The notes beneath the pieces were generated by a model. The model was given only the letters and a program-made list of their open reading frames with translations, ran no database searches and was not told the DNA's origin. Of a DNA stretch of 64,000 nt, positions 53,050-63,232 are shown piece by piece. The stretch spans positions 25,517 to 89,516 of the forward strand of contig MWDE01000006.1 of NCBI GenBank assembly GCA_002070395.1, in the 5' to 3' direction. A program made the translations under genes and the position numbers. The first letter of the stretch is position 1; each line of letters starts with the position of its first letter. This stretch comes from Synergistetes bacterium ADurb.Bin155. GTDB lineage: Bacteria; Synergistota; Synergistia; Synergistales; Thermovirgaceae.

Positions 53050-53083
53050 AGGGGCCGCCCCGAAGGAGCGGCCCCTGCTTTTT
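53050..53083 (+). terminator. Terminator after the 33-aa ORF
   Basis: AGGGGCCGC (53050-53058) pairs with GCGGCCCCT (53068-53076), followed by GC and five Ts. The T-run is on the plus strand only. Confidence 0.85.
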
Positions 53084-53091
53084 CCACGGGA

Positions 53092-53532
53092 TCACTTTCC
53101 CGTGCTTCCGAAGCCTCCGCTCCCCCGCCCCGTCTCGCTCAGGAGGTCCTTTTCCGTCCATTCGATCCTGCTCACCGGGGCGAGGACCATCTGGGCTATC
53201 CTGTCACCCCGTTCAACCTCGAAGGGGTTTTCGCCCAGGTTGACGAGGATGACCCTCACCTCGCCCCGGTAATCGGCATCGATCGTCCCCGGCGTGTTCA
53301 GGACGGTCACGCCGTGTTTAAGGGCCAGCCCGCTTCGGGGTCGGACCTGGCATTCATACCCCTCGGGGATCTCGAGGCGGATACCGGTCCCCACGGAAAG
53401 CCTCCCGCCGGGGGGGATCATTGCGTGCTCGTTCGACCTGAGGTCGACTCCCGATGAAAGCGCCGTAGCGTAAGCGGGCAGGGTCACTCCCTCATCGTCA
53501 TGGAAGATGCCGACTCTCACCGTACCCGGCAT
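53092..53532 (-). CDS. dut: Deoxyuridine triphosphate nucleotidohydrolase
   Basis: This 146-aa trimeric dUTPase has all five motifs: [43 protein letters not shown] and [11 protein letters not shown]. It keeps uracil out of DNA and feeds dUMP to thymidylate synthesis. ATG at 53532 overlaps the pnp end by a few bases, so dut is cotranscribed with pnp. Confidence 0.97.
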   Translation of the reverse strand: MPGTVRVGIFHDDEGVTLPAYATALSSGVDLRSNEHAMIPPGGRLSVGTGIRLEIPEGYECQVRPRSGLALKHGVTVLNTPGTIDADYRGEVRVILVNLGENPFEVERGDRIAQMVLAPVSRIEWTEKDLLSETGRGSGGFGSTGK

Positions 53533-53534
53533 GA

Positions 53535-55844
53535 TCACCTTTCCCTGCCCCTGTCCCCGAAGTCCTTCCTCCGGGGCCCCCCATGGGGCCTCCTATCACC
53601 GGAGGGCCTGTCGCCGCCAGGCCTCCCCCCGGGCCTCGGAGTTCCTCCCCTCGGGCCCCTGTCACGGTCGCTCGAGGGCGGTAGGGCCTTTATCCTCTCC
53701 TCCCTGGCATCCTCGAGGACCAAGGCGTCGGCGAACTTCTCCGCCAGTTCGGGTTCATTTCTTCTTTCCAGGGCCCGCCTCCTGGAGAGGTTGATCCTCC
53801 CCATATCGTCGATCTCCTTGACCATCACGAGGACCGAGTCCCCGGGGCTTAAGACATCGTCGACCTTGCCCACGTGGGTGGTGCTTATCTCGCTCACGTG
53901 AAGGAGTCCCTCTTTACCCGGGAGGACCTCCACGAAGGCGCCGAAGGCCATGAGCCTGGTGACCTTGCCCGAGAACACCTCTCCCGCCATGACCTCCCTG
54001 ACGAGGTCGTTTATCATGTCGAGGGCCTTCTCGGCGGCCTCGGTGGTGGGCGATGCAACGAAAACCCTGCCGTCGTCCTCGACGTCGACCTTGACACCCG
54101 TCTGGGCGACGATGTTGCGTATGGTTTTGCCGCCCGGGCCGATGATGTCCCTGATCTTGTCCAGCGGGACCGTGAGGGTGTAGATCCTGGGGGCATAGGC
54201 GGAAATATTCTTGCGTGGTTCTGCGATGACCGCCTCCATCTTGTCGAGGATGAAAAGCCTCCCCCTGCGCGCCTGGTCGAGAGCCTTTTCGAGGATGGCC
54301 CTCGTAATGCCCCCGGCCTTGTTATCCATCTGGAGAGCGGTTATCCCTTCCCTGGTGCCGGTGACCTTGAAATCCATGTCCCCGTAATGGTCCTCCAGCC
54401 CCTGGATGTCGGTGAGGACCACCACCTTGTCGCCTTCCTTTATCAACCCCATGGCAACACCGGCGACGGCCTTCTTCACAGGGACCCCCGCATCCATCAG
54501 CGAAAGGCTGGCACCGCAAACCGAGGCCATGGAGCTGGACCCGTTGGACTCCAGGATGTCCGAGACCACCCTGACGGCGTAGGGGAATTCCTCTTCTCCC
54601 GGGAGAAGACCTCGTACAGCCCTCTCGGCCAGGGCGCCATGACCGATCTCCCTCCGCCCCGGCCCCCTCATGGGGCGGACCTCGCCTACCGAGAAGGGCG
54701 GGAAATTATAGTGAAGCATGAAACGCTTGGAGGGCTCGTCCAGTTTGAGGCCGTCGATCAGCTGGTCATCCTCACCCACCATTCCAAGGGTCGTCGTCAC
54801 CAGTGCCTGGGTCTCTCCCCGGGTGAAAAGGGCCGAACCGTGAACCCTGGGGAGGATCCCCACTTCGCAACTGATTGGCCGGACCTCGTCCATAGCCCTC
54901 CCGTCGGCCCTCCTGCCCTCATCGACGATGAGGGCCCTCATGGCCTTCTTCACCATGCCTTCCACGGAAGCCTTGATGTAGGCTTCCGCTTCAGGGTACT
55001 TTTCCAGCAGGCTTTCGAGAGCCTTCCCCGTGGCGATATCGATCGCCTCACCCCTGGGCTTCTTTTCATGGACCTGGACGGCCTGGAAGATCTCCCCGTA
55101 AAGTTCCCTTTCTATCCACTCGTCTATCTCGGGAAAGGACGCCGCCTCGGGGAGCTTGACGGGCTCCTTCCCGGCCTTTGCGGCCATCTCGACCTGGGCC
55201 TGGACCAGGTTGGCTATCTCCTTCTGGGCCATCTCCAGGGCGTCGACCATCACGTCCTCGGGGATCTCCCCCGCCCCGGCCTCCACCATGGTGATGCCGC
55301 CGGAGTGGCCGCTCACGACCAGGTCCAGCGTGCTCTCCTTCATCAGGTCCTCGGTGGGGTTGATGACGAGTCGGCCGTCGATCCTGCCGACCCTGACAGC
55401 GCCGACGGGACCCTTCCATGGTATGCCCGACAGCATGAGTGCGGCGGAGGCGCCGTTGATGGCCAGGATGTTCGGCGGGGTGGACTGGTCCACCGACAGG
55501 GTGGTTGCCACTACGTGGATATCGTTCCTGGTGTGATCATGAAAGAGGGACCGGATGGACCGGTCGATGATCCTCGAGGCGAGGATGGCCGTCTCCGAGG
55601 GCCTTCCTTCCCTTTTGATGAACCCCCCGGGGATCTTACCCGCGGAGTAGAAACGCTCCTCGTAATCCACCAGGAGGGGGAGAAAATCGAGCCCCTCCCT
55701 TGGTTTGTCTGAAATACACGCGGTCACCAGGAGGGATGTCTCTCCCTGGGTCACTCTGACCGCGCCGTTGGCCTGCTTTGCCAACTTGCCGGTCTCGAAG
55801 GTCATGGTGCGACCCCCGACTTCGACGCTGAATGTTTCCATCAT
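53535..55844 (-). CDS. pnp: Polyribonucleotide nucleotidyltransferase
   Basis: This 769-aa phosphorolytic 3'-5' exoribonuclease has two RNase PH domains ([21 protein letters not shown]; then GRPIS-like segment, [29 protein letters not shown]), KH ([17 protein letters not shown]) and S1 ([32 protein letters not shown]). A ~60-residue Arg/Gly/Pro/Asp tail extends beyond S1. ATG at 55844 follows AGGAGG. It lies downstream of rpsO across a terminator, as in many bacteria. Confidence 0.98.
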   Translation of the reverse strand: MMETFSVEVGGRTMTFETGKLAKQANGAVRVTQGETSLLVTACISDKPREGLDFLPLLVDYEERFYSAGKIPGGFIKREGRPSETAILASRIIDRSIRSLFHDHTRNDIHVVATTLSVDQSTPPNILAINGASAALMLSGIPWKGPVGAVRVGRIDGRLVINPTEDLMKESTLDLVVSGHSGGITMVEAGAGEIPEDVMVDALEMAQKEIANLVQAQVEMAAKAGKEPVKLPEAASFPEIDEWIERELYGEIFQAVQVHEKKPRGEAIDIATGKALESLLEKYPEAEAYIKASVEGMVKKAMRALIVDEGRRADGRAMDEVRPISCEVGILPRVHGSALFTRGETQALVTTTLGMVGEDDQLIDGLKLDEPSKRFMLHYNFPPFSVGEVRPMRGPGRREIGHGALAERAVRGLLPGEEEFPYAVRVVSDILESNGSSSMASVCGASLSLMDAGVPVKKAVAGVAMGLIKEGDKVVVLTDIQGLEDHYGDMDFKVTGTREGITALQMDNKAGGITRAILEKALDQARRGRLFILDKMEAVIAEPRKNISAYAPRIYTLTVPLDKIRDIIGPGGKTIRNIVAQTGVKVDVEDDGRVFVASPTTEAAEKALDMINDLVREVMAGEVFSGKVTRLMAFGAFVEVLPGKEGLLHVSEISTTHVGKVDDVLSPGDSVLVMVKEIDDMGRINLSRRRALERRNEPELAEKFADALVLEDAREERIKALPPSSDRDRGPRGGTPRPGGRPGGDRPSGDRRPHGGPRRKDFGDRGRER

Positions 55845-55906
55845 TATTTTGTTTCCTCCTCTTATTTTCTTCCCTTTTTTTCCGTTTAAGAATATCACAA
55901 GCGGAT

Positions 55907-55942
55907 AAAAAAGGACGAGGGCGGATGACGCCGCCCTCGTCC
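55907..55942 (-). terminator. Terminator between rpsO and pnp
   Basis: Minus strand 55942-55931 pairs perfectly over 12 bp with 55924-55913 around a six-base loop, then six Ts (55912-55907). pnp must be expressed by readthrough or from a promoter in its short leader. Confidence 0.93.
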
Positions 55943-55977
55943 GGGTAACTGCACGACCTGTACGTCGACGGTAACGA

Positions 55978-56244
55978 TCAGTGCCTCAGGCCCAATTTCT
56001 GGATGAGATCACTGTAACGCCCGAAATCCTTGTTCCTGAGGTACTGGAGTAGTCTTCTCCTGCGCCCTACCATCTTGAGGAGCCCCCTCTGGGAGTGGTG
56101 GTCCTTCTTGTGGACCTTCAGGTGCTCCGTCAGGTCCCTTATCCGGGTGGTGAGGATCGCGATCTGGACCTCGGGCGAACCCGTATCCGCGTTGTGGGTC
56201 TTGAACTCCTCGATGATGCCCTGTTTCTTCTCCTTCTCAAGCAC
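55978..56244 (-). CDS. rpsO: 30S ribosomal protein S15
   Basis: This 88-aa primary 16S rRNA binder has [27 protein letters not shown] in its first half, [25 protein letters not shown] and [12 protein letters not shown] start at 56244 follows AGGGGTGAAGG. The ~70-base leader could carry S15 autoregulation, but I did not resolve a specific fold. Confidence 0.98.
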   Translation of the reverse strand: MLEKEKKQGIIEEFKTHNADTGSPEVQIAILTTRIRDLTEHLKVHKKDHHSQRGLLKMVGRRRRLLQYLRNKDFGRYSDLIQKLGLRH

Positions 56245-56322
56245 TTGCCTTCACCCCTGGCACGTCTATTCCCGGAACCAAGTAGTGCGGGGTATTCGCA
56301 TAACCTAGTAACGGGTGTCGAA

Positions 56323-56351
56323 ATTATATCACCATCAAGGTTGGGGGGCAA
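56323..56351 (-). promoter_or_regulatory. Promoter of rpsO
   Basis: Minus strand TTGCCC (56351-56346), 17 bases, TATAAT (56328-56323). Confidence 0.75.
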
Positions 56352-56505
56352 ATCGGGCGGACCGTGGGGCAATGAACCAAAACTGAACCACAAAATAGTG
56401 ATATCATAAGGTTCTGCTCATTCTGCACTCGACATTTTCTTAATTATGTGCTTTCATTCTTAATACGGGTTGCAAAGAATTCGATCGAAAGGGTGGAGAA
56501 ACAAG

Positions 56506-57186
56506 ATGAATATTCTGATCGTCGAGGACAACAGGGACCTCGTACAGGTACTGACGGAAGGGTTCAACGAACTGGAGTTTTCAGTGGACAGCGCCTATGA
56601 CGGGATAGAGGGTTTGAACAAGATCCGCAATAACGACTACGACTGCGTTGTCCTGGACATCATGCTCCCGGAGATGGACGGCTACGAATTGATCGGGAGG
56701 ATGAGGGAAGAGGGGAAGGACACTCCTGTGATCATGCTCACCGCCAAGGATTCCATCGAAGACAGGGTGGAAGGCCTGAACCGGGGAGCCGACGACTACC
56801 TGGTAAAACCCTTCGATTTCCGCGAACTGGTGGCCAGGGTCAACGCCGTGACCCGCAGGAGAACGGAGCCGAAGAGGACCGTCCTCCACTGCGGGCCCCT
56901 GATGTTGGACCCCATCGCCAGGGAATGCAAGGCCGAAGGGGAAATGGTACCCCTCAGGAGGAGAGAGTTCGACATCCTCGAACTGCTCATGCGCTTTGAG
57001 AACCAGGTCTTCTCCCGGGAAAAGATCATAGGTCTCGTATGGAAGAAGGAGTACGACGGTACGAGCAACGTGGTCGACGTTCATGTAAAATACCTCAGGG
57101 ACAAGCTCCGCCCCTACAACCTCGACACCGTGGTCGTGACCGTCAGGGGAGTCGGCTACAAGGTGACCTGCCCGGATTACGAGTAA
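56506..57186 (+). CDS. OmpR-family response regulator
   Basis: In this 226-aa protein the receiver domain (~1-120) has the acidic pair VEDN, phospho-Asp in VVLDIMLPEMDG (~51), Thr in MLTAKDS and Lys in LVKPFDF. The winged-helix domain (~130-225) has RREFDILELLMRFENQVFSREKI, VDVHVKYLRDKL and TVRGVGYKV. ATG at 56506 follows GGAG. It pairs with the kinase 44 bp downstream; no clear promoter was resolved. Confidence 0.95.
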   Translation: MNILIVEDNRDLVQVLTEGFNELEFSVDSAYDGIEGLNKIRNNDYDCVVLDIMLPEMDGYELIGRMREEGKDTPVIMLTAKDSIEDRVEGLNRGADDYLVKPFDFRELVARVNAVTRRRTEPKRTVLHCGPLMLDPIARECKAEGEMVPLRRREFDILELLMRFENQVFSREKIIGLVWKKEYDGTSNVVDVHVKYLRDKLRPYNLDTVVVTVRGVGYKVTCPDYE

Positions 57187-57230
57187 GGGGGCTTGTACCC
57201 CGAGAACGAGAGATGGGGATGCTGCAGTAG

Positions 57231-58709
57231 ATGCCAAGGACCTTGGACGGGCGGCGGCCGTTAAGGCCCCGCTCGTTTCGTTTCAGGCTGATCTTCTTTT
57301 CCGCCATGACCATCATGGTGACCATCGCCCTTTTCGGGATGGCCGTGTTTACCTTTTTTACCTCCTTCGAGGTGAGCAGGCTCGACGCCGTGCTGGCATC
57401 GAGCATGGAAGAGACGGTCTCCTTTTACGAAAAGTCCGGCCGGTTCCCCCTCCAGGTCAAGGGGAGCAGGACTCTGGGCGTAGTACTCCAGGTCTACAAC
57501 CAGGACAAGTCCCTGATGTTCCATCTCCCCCCCGGCCTTTCAGCCCCCTTCATACCCGAGGATCTGCTGGAAAAGGCTTCCTTCGGTGTAAGGCCCCTCA
57601 CCTTCGTTCCTTCAAAGAACAGTTTCCTGCCGAGGTTTTGGTGGGTCCTGCCCTGGAACTGCCTCTCGGATCGCGACCTCTGGAGAGCCCTGGTCGCCCC
57701 GGCGCCCTTCAGGGACGAAGAGGTGGTCCTGGTCTCCATGGCTCCCATGGCGTGGCTCCTGGAATCCAGGCAATTGCTCCTCTGGATGACGATCCTGGCC
57801 GGGGCGGCGGGCCTGATCGCCTCTATCGCGGCTGGGAGCCTCCTTGCCGCGGGGGCCATGAGGCCCATCAAGGCCATCAACAGGGCTCTCGCGGGGGTTT
57901 CCATCGACAACATGTCCATCGACCCCTCTCCCTTCGGCTCGGACCGTGAGATCGGCGAGATCGTGACCCATATCAACAGGATGCTCAAGAACCTGGAAAA
58001 AAGCATGAAGAACCTGCAGCAGTTCACCTCCGACGCCAGCCACGAACTGAGGACCCCCCTGGCGGTAATGAGGGGGGTCGTGGACATCGCCCTTCTCAAG
58101 GAGAGGGACCCCGAATACTACGTCCAAAAGCTCCAGGAACTCACCTACCATATCGACGACATGCAGAACCTCGTGGGGGCCCTTCTCGAACTGGCCAGAC
58201 TTGACGACTTCAGGGGACTCGACTCGAGGGAATCGGTGGACCTCCTCCTGGTCGCGGAGGATGCCGTGGGGAACATGGAGAGCATCACCCAGAGGAGGGG
58301 CCAGGTCGTCGAAAAGGACTTGAAACCGGCACCGACCCTCGGCCGGTATGTCATGGTCCTGAGGCTCGCCAACAACCTCCTGGAGAACGCCAGCAAGTAT
58401 TCCCCCCCGGGCAGCAGGATAAGGATCTCCACCTACAGTGACACCGGGAAAAACCAGGCGATCCTGGAGGTCCGGGACAGGGGCTCCGGACTCGACCCTG
58501 AGGAGATCAGCCGATGCTTCGACCGGTTCTGGCGGGCCGACAGTTCCAGGACCACGCCGGACTACGGCCTCGGACTGCCCCTGGTCAAGAGATTCGCCCT
58601 GATCCATAACGCCTCCATCGAGGTGGAGTCCCAAAAAGGGAAAGGCTCCCTTTTCAGGGTCCGCTTCCCGCTGGACAAGGAAACCCTGGAGAGGTACGAC
58701 CTCGAATGA
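57231..58709 (+). CDS. Sensor histidine kinase
   Basis: In this 492-aa protein two helices (~18-42, ~187-212) bracket a ~145-residue sensor domain of no recognised family. HAMP (~213-265), dimerisation/His box SDASHELRTPLAVM (~271) and the ATPase domain with N-box NNLLENASKYS, G1 DRGSGLDPEE, F-box FDRFWRADSS and G2 GLGLPLVKR follow. The htrA gene converges 47 bp beyond it, so an envelope-stress role is plausible but inferred. Confidence 0.94.
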   Translation: MPRTLDGRRPLRPRSFRFRLIFFSAMTIMVTIALFGMAVFTFFTSFEVSRLDAVLASSMEETVSFYEKSGRFPLQVKGSRTLGVVLQVYNQDKSLMFHLPPGLSAPFIPEDLLEKASFGVRPLTFVPSKNSFLPRFWWVLPWNCLSDRDLWRALVAPAPFRDEEVVLVSMAPMAWLLESRQLLLWMTILAGAAGLIASIAAGSLLAAGAMRPIKAINRALAGVSIDNMSIDPSPFGSDREIGEIVTHINRMLKNLEKSMKNLQQFTSDASHELRTPLAVMRGVVDIALLKERDPEYYVQKLQELTYHIDDMQNLVGALLELARLDDFRGLDSRESVDLLLVAEDAVGNMESITQRRGQVVEKDLKPAPTLGRYVMVLRLANNLLENASKYSPPGSRIRISTYSDTGKNQAILEVRDRGSGLDPEEISRCFDRFWRADSSRTTPDYGLGLPLVKRFALIHNASIEVESQKGKGSLFRVRFPLDKETLERYDLE

Positions 58710-58710
58710 C

Positions 58711-58740
58711 AAAAAAGCGGGGGGCCTTAAGGCCCCCCGC
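58711..58740 (-). terminator. Terminator of htrA, shared with the kinase gene
   Basis: A perfect 24-base palindrome (10-bp stem, TTAA loop; 58717-58740) has six Ts on the minus strand (58716-58711). It stops htrA transcription and faces the convergent kinase gene. Confidence 0.9.
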
Positions 58741-58756
58741 AACCAATTAAAAACCC

Positions 58757-60166
58757 CTAGAGATTAGCTGACACGTAGAAGGTGCGGCCGTCCCTGAAGA
58801 CCAGCATGGCGATATTCTTGAGGTCCCTGGAAAGGATATCCTCAAGTTGGGCCACGTCCTTTACGGTCTCCCCGTTGACCTCGAGGACCACGTCACCTTC
58901 CCTGAGGCCCATCCTCTGACCGACCGAGCCCGAGAGGACACCGGTGATGACGGCCCCGCCCGATCCCTCCATGCCGTACTTCTGCCTCAATTCCGGCGTC
59001 ACCGGCGAGACCGATATACCTAGTTTCGAAGAACTGACGGGCTCACTCCTGGCGGGTGTCTCGTTTCCGTCGGAGGGCACCGTCGAGAGGGTTACCATCC
59101 TCTTGCCCTCGACGCCCTTGCTGAGTACCGTCAACTCGACCTTTTCACCGGCGAGGTGCTGCCGGATGGCCACGACCAGATCGCCGGGGTCCTTGACCTT
59201 TCGGCCGTCGATATCGAGGATGACATCGCCCCTCGCGACCCCGGCCTTCTCAGCGGGAGACCCCTTGACCACGTCAGCCACGAGCGCCCCCTCACCGGTC
59301 TTTATCCCATAGGCGCCGGCGAACTCCTTGGTAAGGGGCTGCAGGTACACCCCGAGCCAACCCCTGTTGACCTTTCCGTATTGGATGAGGTCATCCACGA
59401 TCTGCTTGGCCATGTTCACCGGGACGGCGAAACCTATACCCTGGGCGTAGGGGACGATGGCCGTGTTGATGCCGATGACCCTGCCGGAGAGGTCCAGGAG
59501 CGGCCCGCCACTGTTACCGGGGTTGATGGCGGCATCGGTTTGGATGAAACCATCGAAGTTGAGGTTCCTGGCCCGGACGGACCTGTTCTTCGCCGACACC
59601 ACGCCGACGGTGACGCTGCTCTCGAAGCCGTAGGGGTTGCCTATGGCAATGACCCACTCCCCCACGTCAACCTTGTCGGAATCACCCATGGGGACCGTGG
59701 GAAGCCCCTTGGCGTCGATCTTGATCACGGCGAGGTCGTAAGAGGGATCTTTCCCCACTATCTTCGCCGGGAAGGACCTTCCATCGGAGAGGGTCACCTC
59801 GATGGTCATGTTGTCGGGGCCGTCCACGACATGGTTGTTGGTGAGGATATAACCGTCGTGGGTCACGATGAACCCGGAGCCCTTGCCCCTCATGGGCACG
59901 TCCTGGGTGAAGCGTTCAAAGCGATCGCCGAAAAACTCCCTGAAGAAAGGGTCGTCAGGGAAGGGCGACGATGAACGCTGAACAATGGCCTCGGTGTCGA
60001 TATTGACCACCGCCGGCGCCGTCTCTTTAACGATCTTAGCGATGGGGTTGCCGGTGAAGACATCCTGCGCCACGGCCGGACCAGAGGAGAGGGAAAAGAC
60101 AACGGCCGCCGAAAGGAGAAGCAGGAGCGTCGCCATGAGGATTTTGGATCCTTTGTATCTATTCAT
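58757..60166 (-). CDS. htrA: Do-type serine protease (HtrA/DegP)
   Basis: This 469-aa protein has a signal peptide (~8-34), a trypsin-like domain with His (TNNHVVDG), Asp (SYDLAVIKID) and Ser (INPGNSGGPLLDLSG), then two PDZ domains (~265-350, ~380-465). It degrades or refolds misfolded extracytoplasmic proteins. ATG at 60166 follows AGGAGGTG; two earlier in-frame codons lack support. Confidence 0.97.
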   Translation of the reverse strand: MNRYKGSKILMATLLLLLSAAVVFSLSSGPAVAQDVFTGNPIAKIVKETAPAVVNIDTEAIVQRSSSPFPDDPFFREFFGDRFERFTQDVPMRGKGSGFIVTHDGYILTNNHVVDGPDNMTIEVTLSDGRSFPAKIVGKDPSYDLAVIKIDAKGLPTVPMGDSDKVDVGEWVIAIGNPYGFESSVTVGVVSAKNRSVRARNLNFDGFIQTDAAINPGNSGGPLLDLSGRVIGINTAIVPYAQGIGFAVPVNMAKQIVDDLIQYGKVNRGWLGVYLQPLTKEFAGAYGIKTGEGALVADVVKGSPAEKAGVARGDVILDIDGRKVKDPGDLVVAIRQHLAGEKVELTVLSKGVEGKRMVTLSTVPSDGNETPARSEPVSSSKLGISVSPVTPELRQKYGMEGSGGAVITGVLSGSVGQRMGLREGDVVLEVNGETVKDVAQLEDILSRDLKNIAMLVFRDGRTFYVSANL

Positions 60167-60206
60167 TCGAGCCACCTCCTGAATGCTTTGCGCTGATTTT
60201 CCTCCT

Positions 60207-61025
60207 TCAGGGGCGGCTTGGAATCGTCAATTCTACGGAGATCGGATCCCCGGGTTTGAACCCAAGCATGTCGGAGGCCCTGCCCCTGTTCACAGCGATG
60301 GAGACGAAACCCCAGCTGTCCTCAAGAGCGACCATCTCGCCGGAACCCACGTCGGAGAAGGTCCGCCCCACAGGGATGCTGAAAAGCCAGCCGCTGCTGA
60401 TCTTGATCTCTGAATCACCCAGCTTTCCCAGGAGATCCCAGGGGATATCGGTCCTGACGGTCCCGAAGGCATCAACGAGGGTGACATGACCGGAGATCTT
60501 GCCCGGCGAAGCGTGGGGTGCGGGCAGGGGGAAACGGTTGAGCTCTCCCAGGGGGATCTCCTCCCCGCATTCCTCGGGAGGTTTCCCGCCCACCAGGTCG
60601 GCCACCACGGGTGCCATGATGTCCCTCGCGTCAAAGGTCGGAAAGACGTGCTCCATCTCTCCCTGGACGCGTTCGATGGACCAGCACCGGCTGATGCCCC
60701 CCGTCCGTTCCGCCGCCGGGATAAGGAGCCCGTTATCGGGCCCGACGAAGAGATCTCCCCTGCCGGAACGCAGGAGCAGTATCCTCCTCTGGGTCCCCAC
60801 ACCCGGGTCCACAATGGCCAGGTGGATGCCGGAGGGCATGTAGAGCACCGCCCCTGCGAGCATCCATCCGCCGGAAATGACGTCGAAGGGGGGGACTTCG
60901 TGGCTGATGTCTATCACCGGCAAGGTGACCCCTCTCCTCAATAGGAGTCCCTTGCAACAAGCCACGGTCTCATCGGCCAGGCCGAAGTCGGAAAGAAAGG
61001 TGACGCACCTGAATTCCCCGGTCAT
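60207..61025 (-). CDS. SAM hydroxide adenosyltransferase (DUF62/DUF-fluorinase family)
   Basis: This 272-aa enzyme belongs to the family that splits S-adenosylmethionine into adenosine and methionine with hydroxide. Motifs: FLSDFGLADE (Asp near N-terminus), HEVPPFDVISGGWML, VDPGVGTQRRILLLRS and VGPDNGLL, and a C-terminal FGTVRTDIPW..GFVSIAVNRG. The fluorinase-specific loop is not evident, so a halogenase is unlikely. ATG at 61025. Confidence 0.9.
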   Translation of the reverse strand: MTGEFRCVTFLSDFGLADETVACCKGLLLRRGVTLPVIDISHEVPPFDVISGGWMLAGAVLYMPSGIHLAIVDPGVGTQRRILLLRSGRGDLFVGPDNGLLIPAAERTGGISRCWSIERVQGEMEHVFPTFDARDIMAPVVADLVGGKPPEECGEEIPLGELNRFPLPAPHASPGKISGHVTLVDAFGTVRTDIPWDLLGKLGDSEIKISSGWLFSIPVGRTFSDVGSGEMVALEDSWGFVSIAVNRGRASDMLGFKPGDPISVELTIPSRP

Positions 61026-61096
61026 TTCCGAACACCCCCGATAAATATACCACCAACAATTACGTTAAAGACCCGATGGCTTAAAGGTCGGCCGGA

Positions 61097-61719
61097 TCAG
61101 GCCGTCCCCCGGCTGCCTTTTTGAACGGGTGTGACCACCACTCTCCTCAAGGGTTCGGAACCTGTCGAGCAGGTAGAGACGTCATCCCGGTCCTTGAGGG
61201 AGACATGGACGATCCTCCTCTCCCAACTGCTCATCGGTTCGAGGCGGATCGGCCGCCCCTTCCTCCGGGCTTCCCTGGCGGCAGCGAGGGCGATCTTCTC
61301 GACGCTCTCCTGCCGGCGGGCCTTACCCTTCGCCCCGGGTCCTCGCCCCGGAGAGCGACGTTGGTGAGGAACTCGACGGCCCTGAGGGTTTCACCGGACT
61401 TACCGATCACGATCGGGGCGTCCTCGCCGTTAAGATCGATGCTGTCGGGTCCCGTCACTTCCGGTTCGACGGTGAGGTCCATCCTCTCGAGGAGGCCCTC
61501 CAGGAAGGGGAACGTCCCGGCTGGAAGCCCGTCGGGGACTTGCGATCTCAAGGATAGGGCGACGTGCATCTTCTTGCCCAGGATCCCGAAAAGCCTTTTG
61601 CCCTCGTCCAGGACATGGACCTCTATCTCGGAGGGGTCCACGGACCAGCGGATGGCCCCTATGTGACGGGCCTCATCGAGGGAGTTCACATCTACTTCGA
61701 AAGTCTCATGATCTTCCAC
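61097..61719 (-). pseudogene. jag: RNA-binding protein Jag/KhpB, apparent one-base frameshift
   Basis: GTG at 61719 (AAAGGGG upstream) opens a Jag-N domain (EVDVNSLDEARHIG; VLDEGKRLFGILGKK) and a KH domain with IVIGKSGETLRAVEFLTNVALR. After that the frame runs into a non-conserved Arg/Pro-rich tail and stops at 61231. Shifting by one base at the GGGG run (61333-61336) restores a full R3H domain: ARRQESVEKIALAAAREA, PIRLEPMSSWERRIVHVSL and LRRVVVTP, with a TGA at 61097-61099. One missing G would explain it. This may be a sequencing error or a true mutation. It follows yidC. Confidence 0.85.
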
Positions 61720-61749
61720 GGTATTAACCCCTTTCATGGCATCAGGGAA

Positions 61750-62550
61750 CTAGGGTCTGTCGCCTTCCTTCTTCTGGGGCTTTTCCTTGAGAAGGACCGG
61801 CTTATCGCGCATCTCCACCTCGGTCTTTTTCTTGATGTGCCACTGCTGCCCCACACCGATCAGCGAAGAGACCCCCCAGTAGAGGAGCACACCCCCGGGG
61901 AGGCTGAGGCAGATAAAGGTGAGGAAGGCCGGCATGAACCAGTTCATGAACTGCATCTGCGGATTGCCGCTCCCGCTGAGTTGCTGCTGGAACCACGTCA
62001 GGAAGCCCACGCCCAACAAGAGGAGAAGGTTGGCGGCGTAAACGCCCACGTGGGCCAACCCGGCGGGGTTGGCGGCTATCGCCGAAAAGGTCTGCCCCAC
62101 CCCGTGGGTCGCGGCCGTGGAACCCACGGCCTCTCCCAGCGTTGAGAGGACGGAACCCTCGAGGCTGATCCCCAGAAAGGTAGCTCCACCCAGGTCCAGG
62201 TTCATCAGGACCCGAAAGAGCAGGATCAGTATGGGAAGCTGCACCAGGAGCGGAAGGCAGCCCGCGGCAGGGTTGACATTGTTCTCCTTGTAGAGCTTCA
62301 TGATCTCCTTGTTCAGAGTGTCCTTGTCGTGGGCCAACTTTTCCTGGAGGATTTTGATCCGGGGCTGCAGTTTCTGCATTTTCTGCATGCTCACAAGCTG
62401 CTTCTGCGAGAGGGGGTGCAGAAGTATCCTGATGAGGACGGTCAACAATATGATGGCGATGCCGTAGGAGTGGGAGAATGAGTAAAGGCTGTTCAGCACG
62501 AACAGCAGGAAATCGCCCGCCGCTTTCCAGAGTGCGCTCAAAGGATCCAC
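61750..62550 (-). CDS. yidC: Membrane protein insertase YidC (Oxa1 type)
   Basis: This ~266-aa protein has the conserved core: five helices with [34 protein letters not shown] and late [21 protein letters not shown]. It lacks the large periplasmic P1 domain of proteobacterial YidC. GTG at 62550 or TTG at 62541 is the start; the frame to 62853 is antisense to nothing but lies in yidD. It inserts inner-membrane proteins alone or with Sec. Confidence 0.93.
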   Translation of the reverse strand: MDPLSALWKAAGDFLLFVLNSLYSFSHSYGIAIILLTVLIRILLHPLSQKQLVSMQKMQKLQPRIKILQEKLAHDKDTLNKEIMKLYKENNVNPAAGCLPLLVQLPILILLFRVLMNLDLGGATFLGISLEGSVLSTLGEAVGSTAATHGVGQTFSAIAANPAGLAHVGVYAANLLLLLGVGFLTWFQQQLSGSGNPQMQFMNWFMPAFLTFICLSLPGGVLLYWGVSSLIGVGQQWHIKKKTEVEMRDKPVLLKEKPQKKEGDRP

Positions 62551-62831
62551 CTTCCCTTGGGAGAATATTCTCTTCGATGGAGAACCCTGCCAAAAAACGA
62601 CGGGAATCTGTCCGGAACGGGATCGTAGCCGCCGCTGTGCCAGGGACCGCATTTCATTATACGTAAAAAAGCCAAGGCTGTACCCCTTACCAGGCCGAAC
62701 TTCTCGATCGCCTGGATGGTGTAGCTCGAGCAGGAGGGATAGAACCTGCATCGGTCGCCGAGCAGGGGCGAGATGAATCTCTGGTAGAAGATAATGGCCT
62801 TGATCGCGACCCACGCGGGCAGTTTGGTCAT
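62538..62831 (-). CDS. yidD: Membrane protein insertion efficiency factor YidD
   Basis: This 97-aa protein has [34 protein letters not shown] and [17 protein letters not shown] (key parts [11 protein letters not shown] and [13 protein letters not shown]). It overlaps rnpA (ATGA) and the yidC start. The order rpmH-rnpA-yidD-yidC-jag is classical. Confidence 0.97.
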   Translation of the reverse strand: MTKLPAWVAIKAIIFYQRFISPLLGDRCRFYPSCSSYTIQAIEKFGLVRGTALAFLRIMKCGPWHSGGYDPVPDRFPSFFGRVLHRREYSPKGRWIL

Positions 62832-63232
62832 CTTCGCCCTTGCCTCCTGTCAACGAACCAATCCGGGCCGGGCCATTCGCTCTTCAGCAGGCCGGCCCTC
62901 TTGAACAGCTTCGCCATGTCCTGGTAAACCTCTTTCGCACCGCTCCCCAGGGCGTTGCTTTTGATCATGCAGACTATCCAGAAACCATCCTTCACCCAGG
63001 GCCGCAGTCGCCTCAAGGATTCCCTCAAAAGTCTCTTCCCCCGGGAGCGAAGGGGCGAGGTCCCCTGCTGCTTGCCCACGGCCACACCATAGCGGGTCTG
63101 GCCGTCCGGTGAGACCATAAACAGCAACCGCACCAACGCGCCACTCTCCCGGCGGCCGGTGCGGAAAACCTGATCGAACTGCCAACCCTTTTTTAGCCTG
63201 TCCTGGGAAGGGAAAATGAAAAAAGCCCGCAA
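62828..63232 (-). CDS. rnpA: Ribonuclease P protein component
   Basis: This 134-aa basic protein assists the RNase P RNA in tRNA 5' maturation. It has [20 protein letters not shown] and the RNR-like segment [17 protein letters not shown] at 63232 follows the rpmH stop without a gap. Confidence 0.95.
   Translation of the reverse strand: MRAFFIFPSQDRLKKGWQFDQVFRTGRRESGALVRLLFMVSPDGQTRYGVAVGKQQGTSPLRSRGKRLLRESLRRLRPWVKDGFWIVCMIKSNALGSGAKEVYQDMAKLFKRAGLLKSEWPGPDWFVDRRQGRR

Noticed and set aside
53874..55712. 612-codon plus-strand open frame opposite pnp
   Set aside because: Mirrors the pnp frame in high-GC DNA; rich in His, Gly, Asp and Leu with no domain, and no ribosome site.
60207..61025. 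Fluorinase or chlorinase reading of the SAM-cleaving enzyme
   Set aside because: Only general family motifs are visible; the halogenase-specific insertion is not evident, and hydroxide adenosyltransferases are the common branch.
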